Source of the DNA: Pseudomonas sp. FP2196
GTDB taxonomy: Bacteria; Pseudomonadota; Gammaproteobacteria; Pseudomonadales; Pseudomonadaceae
NCBI RefSeq assembly: GCF_030687715.1
Contig: NZ_CP117445.1
Span: 5,914,501-5,978,500 of the forward strand
Length of the DNA stretch: 64,000 nt
Reading direction: 5' to 3'
The translations under genes were made by a program, and so were the position numbers. This document shows, piece by piece, positions 32,957-43,354 of the stretch (the stretch's first letter is position 1; each line of letters opens with the position of its first letter). The notes under the pieces are model-generated. The model was given only the letters and a program-made list of their open reading frames with translations, did not search any database and was not told where the DNA came from.

Positions 32957-32983
32957 ATCGGCTATATGCAGAGTTATAAAGAA

Positions 32984-33952
32984 TTAACCGCGCGGTGCGT
33001 AAGCGAATACGTCCGCACGCATTTGATGAGCATCCATCCCCGCCTCCACCAGCGCATCCAGCGTGCCGTAGACCATGGCCGGCGAGCCGCTGGCGTAGAC
33101 GTGCAGAGGCTTGAGATCAGGGAAGTCTTCGCAGACCGCCTCGTGCAGCATGCCGCAGCGCCCTTCCCAGCCGCATTGGTCGCTGACGACTTTGTGCAGG
33201 AACAGATTGGGCAGCTTCAGCCACTCGTCCCAATGTTCGATGTCATAGAAATCTTCCGGACGGCGCACGCCCCAGTACAGATGCACGGGATGCTTGAAGC
33301 CATTGGCGCGGCAATGTTCGATCAGGCTGTGAATCTGGCCCATGCCCGTTCCAGCGGCGATCAGCACCAGTGGCCCGTCAGGCAGTTCCGCAAGGTGGGT
33401 GTCGCCGAACGGCAGCTCGACGCGCACCATTGCGTTGCGTTGCAGCTGTTCGATCAGGCTCAACGCACTGGCTTCGCGCGCCAGCACGTGGATTTCCAGG
33501 TCGCGTCCACCGTGCGGGGCCGAGGCCATGGAGAACGCCGATTTCTCGCCGCTCTCGCGCTCGATCATCAAATACTGCCCGGCGTGATAGCGCGGCGGTT
33601 TACCGGCCGGGGCGCGCAGACGCACACGCCAGGTGTCGCCACCCACGTCCCGGCATTCGATGACCTGACACGACAGGCTGCGCACCGGCAGTTCTCCCAA
33701 CGCGAGTACGCCATCCCACAACAGGATGCAGTCTTCCAGCGGCTCGGCTATGCAAGTGTAGAACTCGCCGTGGTCATGCACCTTGCCAGCCTGTTCGACC
33801 CGGCCTTCCACCAGCAGCGCCGCACACACGTGGCAATTGCCGTTGCGGCAGCTTTGCGGGCAGTCGTAGCCCAGGCGCCGCGCACCATCGAGAATCCGCT
33901 CGCCGGGCTGTATTTCAAGCACCGCTCCGGAGGGCTGCAGGGTTACACGCAT
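32984..33952 (-). CDS. 2Fe-2S ferredoxin:NAD(P)H flavin reductase
   Basis: A 322-residue reductase annotated in many pseudomonads as CDP-6-deoxy-delta-3,4-glucoseen reductase. A plant-type 2Fe-2S domain (about residues 1-90) has Cys ligands in CPQSCRNGNCHVC plus a later Cys in EFYTCIAEPL. An FAD domain (RYHAGQYLMIE) and a NAD domain (GPLVLIAAGTGMGQIHSLIE) follow. The ATG overlaps the ubiD stop by one base (TGATG). The glucoseen name comes from family similarity only; a flavin or electron-supply role, perhaps for UbiD, fits the context better. Confidence 0.86.
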   Translation of the reverse strand: MRVTLQPSGAVLEIQPGERILDGARRLGYDCPQSCRNGNCHVCAALLVEGRVEQAGKVHDHGEFYTCIAEPLEDCILLWDGVLALGELPVRSLSCQVIECRDVGGDTWRVRLRAPAGKPPRYHAGQYLMIERESGEKSAFSMASAPHGGRDLEIHVLAREASALSLIEQLQRNAMVRVELPFGDTHLAELPDGPLVLIAAGTGMGQIHSLIEHCRANGFKHPVHLYWGVRRPEDFYDIEHWDEWLKLPNLFLHKVVSDQCGWEGRCGMLHEAVCEDFPDLKPLHVYASGSPAMVYGTLDALVEAGMDAHQMRADVFAYAPRG

Positions 33953-35418
33953 CAATCTATTCCTAACTGATTCCAGATGGCATCGATCCGCTGGGTGACG
34001 GCGTCGTCCTTGACGATCACGCGGCCCCACTCGCGAGTGGTTTCGCCCGGCCACTTGTGGGTGGCATCCAGGCCCATTTTCGAACCCAGGCCGGAGACCG
34101 GCGAGGCGAAGTCGAGGTAGTCGATCGGCGTGTTGTCGATCATCACCGTGTCGCGCTTGGGGTCCATGCGCGTGGTGATGGCCCAGATCACATCGTTCCA
34201 GTCCCGGGCGTTGATATCGTCGTCACAGACAATAACGAACTTGGTGTACATGAACTGTCGCAAAAACGACCAGACACCCAGCATCACGCGCTTGGCATGC
34301 CCCGGATAAGATTTTTTCATGGTCACAATGGCCATGCGGTACGAGCAGCCTTCCGGCGGCAGATAGAAGTCGGTGATCTCCGGGAACTGCTTCTGCAGAA
34401 TCGGCACGAACACTTCGTTCAACGCCACGCCCAGGATCGCCGGCTCATCCGGCGGACGGCCGGTGTAGGTGCTGTGATAGATCGGCTTGATCCGGTGGGT
34501 GATGCGCTCGACGGTGAACACCGGGAAGCTGTCGACTTCGTTGTAGTAACCGGTGTGATCGCCGTAAGGGCCTTCATCGGCCATTTCGCCCGGGTGGATC
34601 ACGCCTTCGAGGATGATCTCGGCAGTGGCCGGCACTTGCAGGTCATTGCCACGGCACTTGACCAGTTCGGTGCGGTTGCCGCGCAAGAGACCGGCGAAAG
34701 CGTATTCGGAAAGGCTGTCCGGCACTGGCGTCACGGCGCCGAGAATGGTCGCCGGATCCGCACCGAGGGCGACGGACACGGGGAACGGCTGGCCCGGGTG
34801 CTTCTCGCACCATTCGCGATAGTCCAGCGCGCCACCTCGGTGGCTGAGCCAGCGCATGATCACCTTGTTGCGGGCGATCACTTGCTGACGGTAGATGCCG
34901 AGGTTCTGCCGCTCTTTGTTCGGGCCTTTGGTGACAGTCAGGCCCCAGGTGATCAGCGGGCCGACGTCGCCCGGCCAGCAGGTCTGCACCGGCAGCATGG
35001 CCAGATCGACGTCGTCGCCTTCGATGACCACTTCCTGGCACACCGCGTCTTTGACGACTTTCGGCGCCATCGAGATGATTTTGCGGAAGATCGGCAGTTT
35101 CGACCACGCGTCTTTCAAGCCCTTCGGCGGCTCCGGCTCCTTGAGGAAGGCCAGCAGTTTGCCGATTTCGCGCAGTTCGCTGACCGACTCGGCGCCCATC
35201 CCCATGGCTACCCGCTCGGGGGTGCCGAACAGGTTGCCGAGCACCGGGATGTCGTAGCCTGTCGGCTTCTCGAACAGCAGCGCCGGGCCCTTGGCCCGCA
35301 GCGTGCGGTCGCACACCTCGGTCATCTCCAGCACCGGCGAAACGGGAATCTGGATGCGTTTCAACTCTCCGCGCTGCTCAAGCTGCTGCACGAAATCCCG
35401 AAGATCCTTGAATTTCAT
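33952..35418 (-). CDS. ubiD: UbiD family 3-octaprenyl-4-hydroxybenzoate decarboxylase
   Basis: A 488-residue decarboxylase using prenylated FMN (made by UbiX), acting in ubiquinone synthesis. The ATG at 35418 ([20 protein letters not shown]) with GAGGGTG upstream was chosen; a TTG six codons earlier is less likely. Conserved blocks: [40 protein letters not shown] and [20 protein letters not shown], which contain the Arg and Glu used with the cofactor. It is co-transcribed with the iron-sulfur reductase gene. Confidence 0.95.
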   Translation of the reverse strand: MKFKDLRDFVQQLEQRGELKRIQIPVSPVLEMTEVCDRTLRAKGPALLFEKPTGYDIPVLGNLFGTPERVAMGMGAESVSELREIGKLLAFLKEPEPPKGLKDAWSKLPIFRKIISMAPKVVKDAVCQEVVIEGDDVDLAMLPVQTCWPGDVGPLITWGLTVTKGPNKERQNLGIYRQQVIARNKVIMRWLSHRGGALDYREWCEKHPGQPFPVSVALGADPATILGAVTPVPDSLSEYAFAGLLRGNRTELVKCRGNDLQVPATAEIILEGVIHPGEMADEGPYGDHTGYYNEVDSFPVFTVERITHRIKPIYHSTYTGRPPDEPAILGVALNEVFVPILQKQFPEITDFYLPPEGCSYRMAIVTMKKSYPGHAKRVMLGVWSFLRQFMYTKFVIVCDDDINARDWNDVIWAITTRMDPKRDTVMIDNTPIDYLDFASPVSGLGSKMGLDATHKWPGETTREWGRVIVKDDAVTQRIDAIWNQLGID

Positions 35419-35457
35419 TGACGATGGCACCCTCAAAATAGGCGTACATCCTACCTG

Positions 35458-35487
35458 CTCTGACGGGCAAACAGCAGCCCGTCAGAG
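35458..35487 (-). terminator. Hairpin after the acyltransferase gene, candidate terminator
   Basis: CTCTGACGGGC and GCCCGTCAGAG pair perfectly over 11 bases with an 8-base loop, 12 bases past the acyltransferase stop and 40 bases before the ubiD ATG. There is no T-run, so termination may be weak. Confidence 0.45.
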
Positions 35488-35498
35488 CCTGGCACCGC

Positions 35499-37460
35499 TC
35501 AATTTTGACTAGCACCCAACAGCAACGGCGCAAACAACGGGCTCAGTCGGGCACTGCCCACGTCCGAAAGATGATCAGCATCCTTGTACTGAGAGTGGCC
35601 GTCGACATCGATGGCGCACAAGCCGTCCTTACACATCAACGGCGTCGGATCGATGACATGCACGCCGGAATCGGCGGCGCTCATTGACCCGAACAGCGAA
35701 GTGAAAAACTGCTGACGAGCCAAGTGCTCGTTGAGCGGACGACCGAGACCTTCTGCCGAACGGCCGATGCGCGCCAGGCTTGTCAGCCGGTCGATGAAGC
35801 TCTTGTGTTGCAGCGGCACTTCTTTGAACAGCCAGACTTGCACACCGGCTTCACGCAGCTCGGCTACTTGCGCCTTGATGGCGGCGGCCATGCGCTGCTC
35901 TGCCTGACGTGGATTGTCTTTGCGATCAAGCAGGAACTGCAGATCGCCGTCGCCGTCTTCACGACCATAAACGTACAGGCTCCAGTTCGCTGCCAGCACC
36001 ACGTCCTTGATCCCCAGGCTGGTGACACGGTCCATGTTGCGCTGGTTGAAGTCTTTGCACTGCGGGCGCAAGTGGTCATCAATGATCGGTGGGCAGCCGG
36101 TCAAGCTGTACAACCACACCGACTGCACATTGTGCCCGGCATTGCCTTCGATGGCCGGCAACAACGCAGCGGCGTGACTGTCGCCCCAAAACATTTTTGT
36201 CGCTGCAATATTCTGATCGCCACCCACAAGGCAGGATTTGGTCAGTGCCTTGTCCGTGCTCAGATGCATGCACTTCGACTGCCCGGCGTTCCACTCTCGC
36301 GATTGCGCGTATTCCAGCGCCTTGCCGGTCAGACGCTGCGGAACACCGTCTGCCGAGCGAATCACCGACCCGGTAATGGCCAGAAGCGTGATCGACACCA
36401 AACCACCGACCAATACCGAATTACGGCTGGCGAACACACGCTTCTCACGAAACGGCAGTTCGATATAGCGCAGGCTCAGCCATGCCAGACCAAGTGCCAG
36501 GGCCATCCAGCCGAGAGCCTCCAGCGGCTGGATGCCGTCGATGGAGATCGCGTTGGCATACACGTAGACCGGCCAATGCCACAGGTAAAGGGAATAGGAA
36601 AGCAGGCCGATCCACACCAGAGCACTCACACTCAGTAGCCGACCCGTCCAGGTCGCGCCCTGCGCGCCGGACCAGATCAGCGCCGTCGTGCCCAATACCG
36701 GTAGCAATGCTGCCCAGCCCGGAAATACCGTGGACCGGTCAAACATGAAGATTGCCGCCAGCACAGCAGCCAGTCCGGCCAGTCCGACAGACTGACGCAG
36801 CCATGGCTGTACGGCCTGTTTCGGGGCGGGCATCACCGCCAACATCGCGCCGCACAGCAACTCCCAGGCGCGGGTCGGCAGCGAGAAAAACGCGAATTCG
36901 GGTCGGCGCTCGATATAAACGATGTTCAGGCCGAACGACACCAGCAGCACGGCGAACAGCATCCAGCGCCAGTGGCGGACATACCGCATCATCAACACCA
37001 TCAAAAGCGGGAAGAAGATGTAGTACTGCTCCTCCACCGCCAGCGACCAGGTGTGCAGCAGCGGCTTGAGTTCCGAAGCAGGGGCGAAGTAGCCGTCCTC
37101 ACGCATGAACAGGATGTTGGAGATGAACAACGACTGGTAGCGAATCGTACGCCCGAGTTCGGCAAGGTCTTTGGCCGTCAGCAACAGCCAGCCCAGCGCC
37201 AGCGTCACCACCACCACGACGGTCAAGGCCGGCAGGATACGGCGGGCGCGACGCCCCCAAAAATCCAGAAAGCTGAAACGCTGCGCGCTGATTTCACGGA
37301 ACAGGATGGTGGTGATCAGGAAGCCGGAGATGACGAAAAAGACGTCAACCCCGACAAAGCCGCCACTGAATGTATTGAATCCGAAATGAAACAGCACCAC
37401 GGGAATAACCGCCAGTGCCCGTAATCCGTCGATATCACGGCGATTACCAAACGTATGCAT
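35499..37460 (-). CDS. OafA/YrhL-type O-acyltransferase with C-terminal SGNH domain
   Basis: A 653-residue membrane protein. The N-terminal acyltransferase-3 domain (about residues 1-370) has about 10-11 membrane segments, the entry motif RRDIDGLRALAVIPVVLFHF and the Arg-rich RRARRILPAL block. The C-terminal SGNH hydrolase-like periplasmic domain has the nucleophile block MFWGDSHAAALLP and the late DADHLSDVGSA Asp-His pair. Such proteins O-acetylate O-antigen, peptidoglycan or other surface glycans; the target here is unknown. It stands alone between ubiD and rho. Confidence 0.9.
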   Translation of the reverse strand: MHTFGNRRDIDGLRALAVIPVVLFHFGFNTFSGGFVGVDVFFVISGFLITTILFREISAQRFSFLDFWGRRARRILPALTVVVVVTLALGWLLLTAKDLAELGRTIRYQSLFISNILFMREDGYFAPASELKPLLHTWSLAVEEQYYIFFPLLMVLMMRYVRHWRWMLFAVLLVSFGLNIVYIERRPEFAFFSLPTRAWELLCGAMLAVMPAPKQAVQPWLRQSVGLAGLAAVLAAIFMFDRSTVFPGWAALLPVLGTTALIWSGAQGATWTGRLLSVSALVWIGLLSYSLYLWHWPVYVYANAISIDGIQPLEALGWMALALGLAWLSLRYIELPFREKRVFASRNSVLVGGLVSITLLAITGSVIRSADGVPQRLTGKALEYAQSREWNAGQSKCMHLSTDKALTKSCLVGGDQNIAATKMFWGDSHAAALLPAIEGNAGHNVQSVWLYSLTGCPPIIDDHLRPQCKDFNQRNMDRVTSLGIKDVVLAANWSLYVYGREDGDGDLQFLLDRKDNPRQAEQRMAAAIKAQVAELREAGVQVWLFKEVPLQHKSFIDRLTSLARIGRSAEGLGRPLNEHLARQQFFTSLFGSMSAADSGVHVIDPTPLMCKDGLCAIDVDGHSQYKDADHLSDVGSARLSPLFAPLLLGASQN

Positions 37461-37540
37461 AACTCTTCTTGTCCTTGTAGATACATGCGATCAAACAAGG
37501 ACACTAGCGGCTGGCAAAAGTTATGCACCGCGAGCGCAAA

Positions 37541-37568
37541 AAAAACGCCCCTTTCGGGGCGTTCTTTT
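37541..37568 (-). terminator. Rho-independent terminator after rho
   Basis: On the minus strand, AACGCCCC-GAAA-GGGGCGTT runs into eight Ts, about 14 bases after the rho stop. Its A-rich opposite side lies upstream of the acyltransferase start. Confidence 0.9.
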
Positions 37569-37581
37569 AAACAGCTGCGTA

Positions 37582-38841
<1,260 letters not shown>

Positions 38842-39038
38842 ATAGGAATGACGTAATCATTTATGGAGGGGGGGAAATTAAGCTTTTGGCTTAATGAGGC
38901 CGCGCCGCGGAGAAGGCGACAGGATCGCGTACTTATTCGAAAAGGAGTGCGTCGGCGACGGCTAGCAGGGGGCAGTGGAGAAACCAGTGCGGGGCCGAAT
39001 GTACCACCTGAGTTTCTGAGCGTCTAGCCCTGAATACG
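38842..39038 (-). promoter_or_regulatory. rho leader region
   Basis: About 200 bases between the trxA terminator and rho. Read on the minus strand it is C-rich with little G, especially the block TTTCCCCCCCTCC near 38865, and has a small TTAAGC-N5-GCTTAA hairpin at 38878-38894. C-rich, poorly structured RNA is what Rho binds, so attenuation of rho by its own product, as in E. coli, is likely. No leader peptide is clear; a TACATT hexamer near 39000 may be a -10. Confidence 0.5.
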
Positions 39039-39070
39039 CAAAAAGCCCCGCTAATTGCGGGGCTTTTTTT
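39039..39070 (-). terminator. Bidirectional-looking terminator after trxA
   Basis: AAAAAGCCCCGC-TAATT-GCGGGGCTTTTTTT is a strong hairpin with T-runs on both strands, about 20 bases past the trxA stop. Confidence 0.88.
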
Positions 39071-39090
39071 CAGGCACTTTACTGCGACGC

Positions 39091-39420
39091 TTAGATGTTG
39101 GCGTCGAGGAAAGCAGCCAGTTGCGACTTCGACAGGGCGCCGACTTTGGTCGCTTCAACGTTGCCGTTCTTGAACAGCATCAGAGTAGGGATACCACGCA
39201 CGCCGTGCTTGGCCGGGGTTTCCTGGTTCTCGTCGATGTTCAGTTTGGCAACGGTCAGCTTGCCTTTGTAAGTCTCGGCAATCTCGTCCAGAACCGGAGC
39301 GATCATTTTGCAAGGGCCGCACCATTCAGCCCAGTAGTCGACCAGTACAGCGCCTTCGGCCTTGAGTACGTCGGCTTCGAAACTAGCGTCGCTAACGTGT
39401 TTGATAAGATCGCTGCTCAT
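39091..39420 (-). CDS. trxA: Thioredoxin 1
   Basis: A 109-residue cytoplasmic disulfide reductase. The active site [14 protein letters not shown] has Cys34 and Cys37. The cis-Pro loop [14 protein letters not shown] is intact. GGAG precedes the ATG. The trxA-rho order is conserved in gammaproteobacteria. Downstream on the plus-coordinate side lies the accessory block that separates it from ppx. Confidence 0.97.
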   Translation of the reverse strand: MSSDLIKHVSDASFEADVLKAEGAVLVDYWAEWCGPCKMIAPVLDEIAETYKGKLTVAKLNIDENQETPAKHGVRGIPTLMLFKNGNVEATKVGALSKSQLAAFLDANI

Positions 39421-39540
39421 GGAATTCTCCAGGTTGTAAGCAAAAAAACGTGGCCCATCATATCCGCCCTTCCCCCGTTCAGGAAGCCGCAGATGATTGA
39501 GTCTTGCTATGGTGCCCCATGAGTTTGGGTATAGCTCAAG

Positions 39541-40248
39541 TCAAGCCGTGGCGGGGGCGATGAAGGCAATCCCGGTGCGCAGCGCGGCGTTGCGCACGTG
39601 TTCCTGCATGGCTTTTTGCGCAGCACCGGAGGCTCGGCGGGCCAAAGCACGAAGGATCTTGCGGTGTTCCTGCCAGGTTTCCATGGCGCGCTCGGCGCGG
39701 ATGAACGGTAGTTTCTGGCTTTCCAGAAAGATTTCCGCGCTGGCGGTGAGGATGCTGAGCATCGCCTGATTGCCGCTGGCCAGCAGGATTCGCCGGTGGA
39801 ATTCGAAATCCAGCTTCGCCGCCGCCTCGAAGTCACCGGCCTTCAGTTGCTCGCGCATCGCCGCGACGTTGTCTTCCAGCGCATCCAGATCAAACGTGCT
39901 CAACGTTACCGCCGCCAGCCCCGCCGCAAAGCCCTCCAGCGCATAGCGCAATTGAAAGATATCCAGCGGCGACGCCTGCGCTGCGAACGACCAGCCCGGC
40001 GCGTTCTCACCGCGCGACAATTCCACCGGCGACTGCACGAAAACACCTTTACCCGGCTGAATGCTCACCACCCCCAGCGCACTCAGCGATGACAGTGCTT
40101 CACGCAGCGAGGCCCGGCTGACACCCAACTGCAACGCCAGATCCCGTTGCGACGGCAAAGCATCGCCCGCGCCGAACCCCTGTTCGGTGATCAGTTTGCG
40201 GATCGCTTGTAGCGCCACTTCGGGTACGGCGCGGGAGATCGAGTTCAT
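39541..40248 (-). CDS. GntR family (FadR/FCD subfamily) regulator
   Basis: A 235-residue repressor-type protein. The N-terminal winged helix (about residues 10-75; GDALPSQRDLALQLGVSRAS, LREALSSLSALGVVSIQPGKG) is followed by a helical FCD ligand domain (about 95-225) with candidate metal ligands Asp and His in AKLDFEFHRRILLASGN and EHRKIL. It is divergent from the amino acid ABC transporter operon, whose upstream region contains a TGGTC-N-GAMCA dyad fitting this subfamily. It probably controls that transporter in response to a small carboxylate or amino acid. Confidence 0.88.
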   Translation of the reverse strand: MNSISRAVPEVALQAIRKLITEQGFGAGDALPSQRDLALQLGVSRASLREALSSLSALGVVSIQPGKGVFVQSPVELSRGENAPGWSFAAQASPLDIFQLRYALEGFAAGLAAVTLSTFDLDALEDNVAAMREQLKAGDFEAAAKLDFEFHRRILLASGNQAMLSILTASAEIFLESQKLPFIRAERAMETWQEHRKILRALARRASGAAQKAMQEHVRNAALRTGIAFIAPATA

Positions 40249-40374
40249 GGTTTTCAGACGAGCCAGGCCAATGTGCGGCTAGTTGTAAAGCTATTCGCCG
40301 TGTCCGGCAAGTCGTGCCCCAGCGGGGTTCGATGATCGATCGCGATGCGCCATCGCAGTGCGAAAACCAACCTG

Positions 40375-40389
40375 ACTGTTCAGACCAGT
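40375..40389. promoter_or_regulatory. Candidate FCD-GntR operator
   Basis: ACTGTTCAGACCAGT is an imperfect dyad (13 of 15 positions symmetrical, counting the centre as neutral). Its reverse strand reads TGGTCTGAACA, one mismatch from the TGGTC-N-GACCA consensus of FCD-type GntR regulators. It lies between the regulator gene and the ABC operon, 54 bases before the sigma-54 promoter. Confidence 0.5.
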
Positions 40390-40442
40390 AAGACCGAACA
40401 AAACCGCTGAAACCGCGGCCTGCCGAGGCAAAAGCCAGGTAT

Positions 40443-40458
40443 TGGCACGGCCCGTGCT
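40443..40458 (+). promoter_or_regulatory. Sigma-54 promoter of the amino acid ABC operon
   Basis: TGGCACGGCCCGTGCT matches the -24/-12 consensus TGGCAC-N5-TTGCW, with exactly 10 bases between the GG (40444-40445) and the GC (40456-40457). It lies 46 bases upstream of the operon start codon. Sigma-54 control of amino acid uptake is common in Pseudomonas and needs an enhancer-binding protein, which is not in this window. Confidence 0.72.
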
Positions 40459-40503
40459 CTGTCCGATCGCAGAAATCACTTCCCGTCGATCCGGAGATTG
40501 TCC

Positions 40504-41289
40504 ATGACCCAGCGTTACAGTGCCCTCCTCGCTTCTCTGTTTGCCGGCCTGCTGCTGTGCCAGGCTCCCGCCCACGCCGACGGTCTGGACGACGTGGTCA
40601 AACGCGGCACGTTGAAAGTCGCCGTGCCTCAGGACTTCCCGCCGTTCGGCTCGGTCGGCCCGGACATGAAACCCCGTGGCCTGGACATCGACACGGCGAA
40701 ACTGCTGGCCGATCAATTGAAGGTCAAACTTGAACTGACCCCGGTCAACAGCACCAACCGCATTCCGTTCCTGACCACCGGCAAGGTCGATCTGGTGATT
40801 TCCAGCCTCGGCAAGAACCCGGAGCGTGAGAAAGTCATCGATTTCTCCCGCGCCTACGCGCCGTTCTATCTCGCGGTATTCGGTCCACCGGACGCGGCGA
40901 TCACCAGCCTCGATGACCTCAAAGGCAAAACCATCAGCGTCACCCGTGGCGCCATCGAAGACATCGAATTGAGCAAAGTCGCCCCCGAAGGCGTGACCAT
41001 CAAGCGCTTCGAAGACAACAACTCGACCATCGCCGCTTACCTCGCCGGCCAGGTCGATCTGATCGCCAGTGGCAACGTGGTCATGGTTGCGATCAGCGAG
41101 AAGAACCCGAAGCGTGTGCCGGCCCTGAAAGTGAAGCTCAAGGACTCGCCGGTCTATGTCGGCGTGAACAAGAACGAAGCGGCGCTGCTGACCAAGGTCA
41201 ACGACATCCTGAACACAGCCAAGGCTGACGGCGCACTGGAAAAGAACTCGCAGACCTGGCTGAAAGAGCCGCTGCCGGCCGATCTCTGA
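40504..41289 (+). CDS. Amino acid ABC transporter periplasmic binding protein
   Basis: A 261-residue family 3 solute-binding protein with signal peptide MTQRYSALLASLFAGLLLCQAPAHA. The mature part has the typical GTLKVAVPQDFPPFGSVGPD, GLDIDTAKLLADQLKVKLEL, and FLTTGKVDLVISSLGKNPER blocks that form the amino acid site. CGGAG precedes the ATG. It is the first of four genes of a complete polar amino acid importer. The substrate is not readable. Confidence 0.93.
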   Translation: MTQRYSALLASLFAGLLLCQAPAHADGLDDVVKRGTLKVAVPQDFPPFGSVGPDMKPRGLDIDTAKLLADQLKVKLELTPVNSTNRIPFLTTGKVDLVISSLGKNPEREKVIDFSRAYAPFYLAVFGPPDAAITSLDDLKGKTISVTRGAIEDIELSKVAPEGVTIKRFEDNNSTIAAYLAGQVDLIASGNVVMVAISEKNPKRVPALKVKLKDSPVYVGVNKNEAALLTKVNDILNTAKADGALEKNSQTWLKEPLPADL

Positions 41290-41310
41290 TCGACTGCGCG
41301 GGAGACCTTC

Positions 41311-41979
41311 ATGGCTTATCAGTTCGATTTCATGCCGGTGGTGCAGAACACCGACCTGCTGCTGCGCGGGGCATTGTTTACCCTTGAGCTGACGGCCATC
41401 GGCGCGGTGCTCGGGGTGGGCGTGGGTATCGTCGGGGCGTTGGTGCGGGCATGGAACATTCGCCCGTTCTCGGCGATCTTCGGCGTCTACGTCGAGTTGA
41501 TCCGCAACACGCCGTTTCTGGTGCAACTGTTCTTCATTTTCTTCGGTCTGCCGTCGCTTGGCGTGCAGATTTCCGAGTGGCAGGCGGCGGTGCTGGCGAT
41601 GGTGATCAACCTCGGCGCGTATTCGACCGAGATCATCCGTGCCGGCATTCAGGCGATCCCGAAAGGCCAACTGGAGGCCGCTGCGGCGCTGGCGATGAGC
41701 CGCTTCGAGGCGTTCCGCCACGTGGTGCTGCTGCCAGCGCTGGGCAAAGTCTGGCCGGCCCTGAGCAGCCAGATCATCATCGTCATGCTCGGCTCGGCGG
41801 TGTGTTCGCAGATCGCCACCGAAGAGTTGAGCTTTGCTGCCAACTTCATTCAGTCGCGCAACTTCCGCGCCTTTGAAACCTACGCGCTGACCACGCTGAT
41901 CTACCTGTGCATGGCGCTACTGATCCGCCAACTGCTCAACTGGCTCGGTCGCCGCTACATTTCCAGGAGCAGCCAATGA
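41311..41979 (+). CDS. Amino acid ABC transporter permease 1
   Basis: A 222-residue HisM/GlnP-type permease with about five membrane segments and the EAA loop GQLEAAAALAMSRFEAFRHV. The conserved VELIRNTPFLVQLFFIFFGL segment is present. Its stop overlaps the next permease start by four bases. Confidence 0.93.
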   Translation: MAYQFDFMPVVQNTDLLLRGALFTLELTAIGAVLGVGVGIVGALVRAWNIRPFSAIFGVYVELIRNTPFLVQLFFIFFGLPSLGVQISEWQAAVLAMVINLGAYSTEIIRAGIQAIPKGQLEAAAALAMSRFEAFRHVVLLPALGKVWPALSSQIIIVMLGSAVCSQIATEELSFAANFIQSRNFRAFETYALTTLIYLCMALLIRQLLNWLGRRYISRSSQ

Positions 41980-42626
41980 GCGACTTCACGTTCTGGGACA
42001 TCCTGCGCAACCTGCTCACCGGCCTGCAATGGACACTGGCGTTGTCACTGGTGGCGTTTATCGGCGGCGGGCTCGTGGGGCTGCTGATCCTGGTCATGCG
42101 CATCTCGAAAAACACCCTGCCGAGCAGCATCGCGCGTACCTGGATCGAGCTGTTCCAGGGCACGCCGCTGCTGATGCAACTGTTTCTGGTGTTCTTCGGC
42201 GTGGCGCTGGCCGGGATCGAAATCTCGCCGTGGATGGCGGCAGCGATTGCGCTGACGTTGTTTACCAGCGCTTATCTGGCAGAGATCTGGCGCGGCTGCG
42301 TCGAGGCGATTCCCAATGGTCAGTGGGAAGCTTCGTCGAGTCTGGCGCTCAATCCGCTGGAGCAATTGCGCTACGTGATCCTGCCACAGGCCTTGCGCAT
42401 CGCCGTGGCGCCGACCGTGGGCTTCTCGGTGCAAGTGGTCAAAGGCACCGCCGTGACCTCGATCATCGGCTTCACCGAGTTGACCAAGACCGGCGGCATG
42501 CTCGCCAACGCCACGTTTGAACCGTTCATGGTCTATGGCCTCGTCGCCCTCGGCTACTTCCTGCTCTGCTACCCCTTGTCCCTCAGTGCGCGCTACCTGG
42601 AAAGGAGACTGCATGCCTCTGCTTAG
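41976..42626 (+). CDS. Amino acid ABC transporter permease 2
   Basis: A 216-residue HisQ/GlnP-type permease starting MSDFTFWDILRNLLTGLQWT, with the IELFQGTPLLMQLFLVFFGV block and the EAA loop GQWEASSSLALNPLEQLRYV. It is paired with permease 1. Its end overlaps the ATPase gene start by 14 bases, so translation of the set is coupled. Confidence 0.93.
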   Translation: MSDFTFWDILRNLLTGLQWTLALSLVAFIGGGLVGLLILVMRISKNTLPSSIARTWIELFQGTPLLMQLFLVFFGVALAGIEISPWMAAAIALTLFTSAYLAEIWRGCVEAIPNGQWEASSSLALNPLEQLRYVILPQALRIAVAPTVGFSVQVVKGTAVTSIIGFTELTKTGGMLANATFEPFMVYGLVALGYFLLCYPLSLSARYLERRLHASA

Positions 42627-43350
42627 AATTTCCGCCCTGCATAAATACTACGGCGATCACCACGTACTCAAAGGCATCGACCTCAGCGTCGAGGAAGGCC
42701 AGGTCGTGGCGATCATCGGCCGCAGTGGCTCGGGCAAGTCCACCCTGCTGCGTACCCTCAATGGTCTGGAGTCGATCAACGACGGGGTGATCGAAGTCGA
42801 CGGCGAATACCTTGATGCCGCCCGTGCCGACTTGCGCAGCCTGCGGCAGAAGGTCGGCATGGTGTTCCAGCAGTTCAACCTGTTCCCGCACCTGACGGTC
42901 GGCGAAAACGTGATGCTCGCCCCGCAAGTGGTGCAGAAAGTACCGAAGGCCAAGGCGGCGGAGCTGGCGCGCAAGATGCTTGAGCGCGTGGGTCTGGGCG
43001 AGAAGTTTGATGCGTTCCCGGATCGGCTGTCCGGCGGGCAACAGCAACGGGTGGCAATTGCCCGGGCCTTGGCGATGTCACCGAAAGTGCTGTTGTGTGA
43101 CGAGATCACCTCGGCGCTTGATCCGGAGCTGGTCAACGAAGTGCTCAGCGTGGTGCGCCAACTGGCGAAAGAAGGCATGACGCTGATCATGGTCACCCAC
43201 GAAATGCGCTTTGCCCGCGAGGTGGGGGATAAGTTGGTGTTCATGCACCACGGGAAGGTGCATGAGGTGGGGGATCCGAAGGTGTTGTTTACCAATCCGC
43301 AGACGACGGAGCTGGCGAATTTCATCGGGACGGTGGAACACGCCGGTTGA
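42613..43350 (+). CDS. Amino acid ABC transporter ATP-binding protein (GlnQ-like)
   Basis: A 245-residue ATPase. Walker A GRSGSGKST (residues 36-44), Q-loop GMVFQQFNLFPHLTV, signature LSGGQQQRVAIARALA (near 138), Walker B VLLCDEITSALDPEL and switch His in MVTHEMRFA are all intact. AAAGGAG precedes the ATG. The stop lies four bases from the stop of the convergent fimbrial subunit gene. Confidence 0.94.
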   Translation: MPLLRISALHKYYGDHHVLKGIDLSVEEGQVVAIIGRSGSGKSTLLRTLNGLESINDGVIEVDGEYLDAARADLRSLRQKVGMVFQQFNLFPHLTVGENVMLAPQVVQKVPKAKAAELARKMLERVGLGEKFDAFPDRLSGGQQQRVAIARALAMSPKVLLCDEITSALDPELVNEVLSVVRQLAKEGMTLIMVTHEMRFAREVGDKLVFMHHGKVHEVGDPKVLFTNPQTTELANFIGTVEHAG

Positions 43351-43354
43351 AGGC

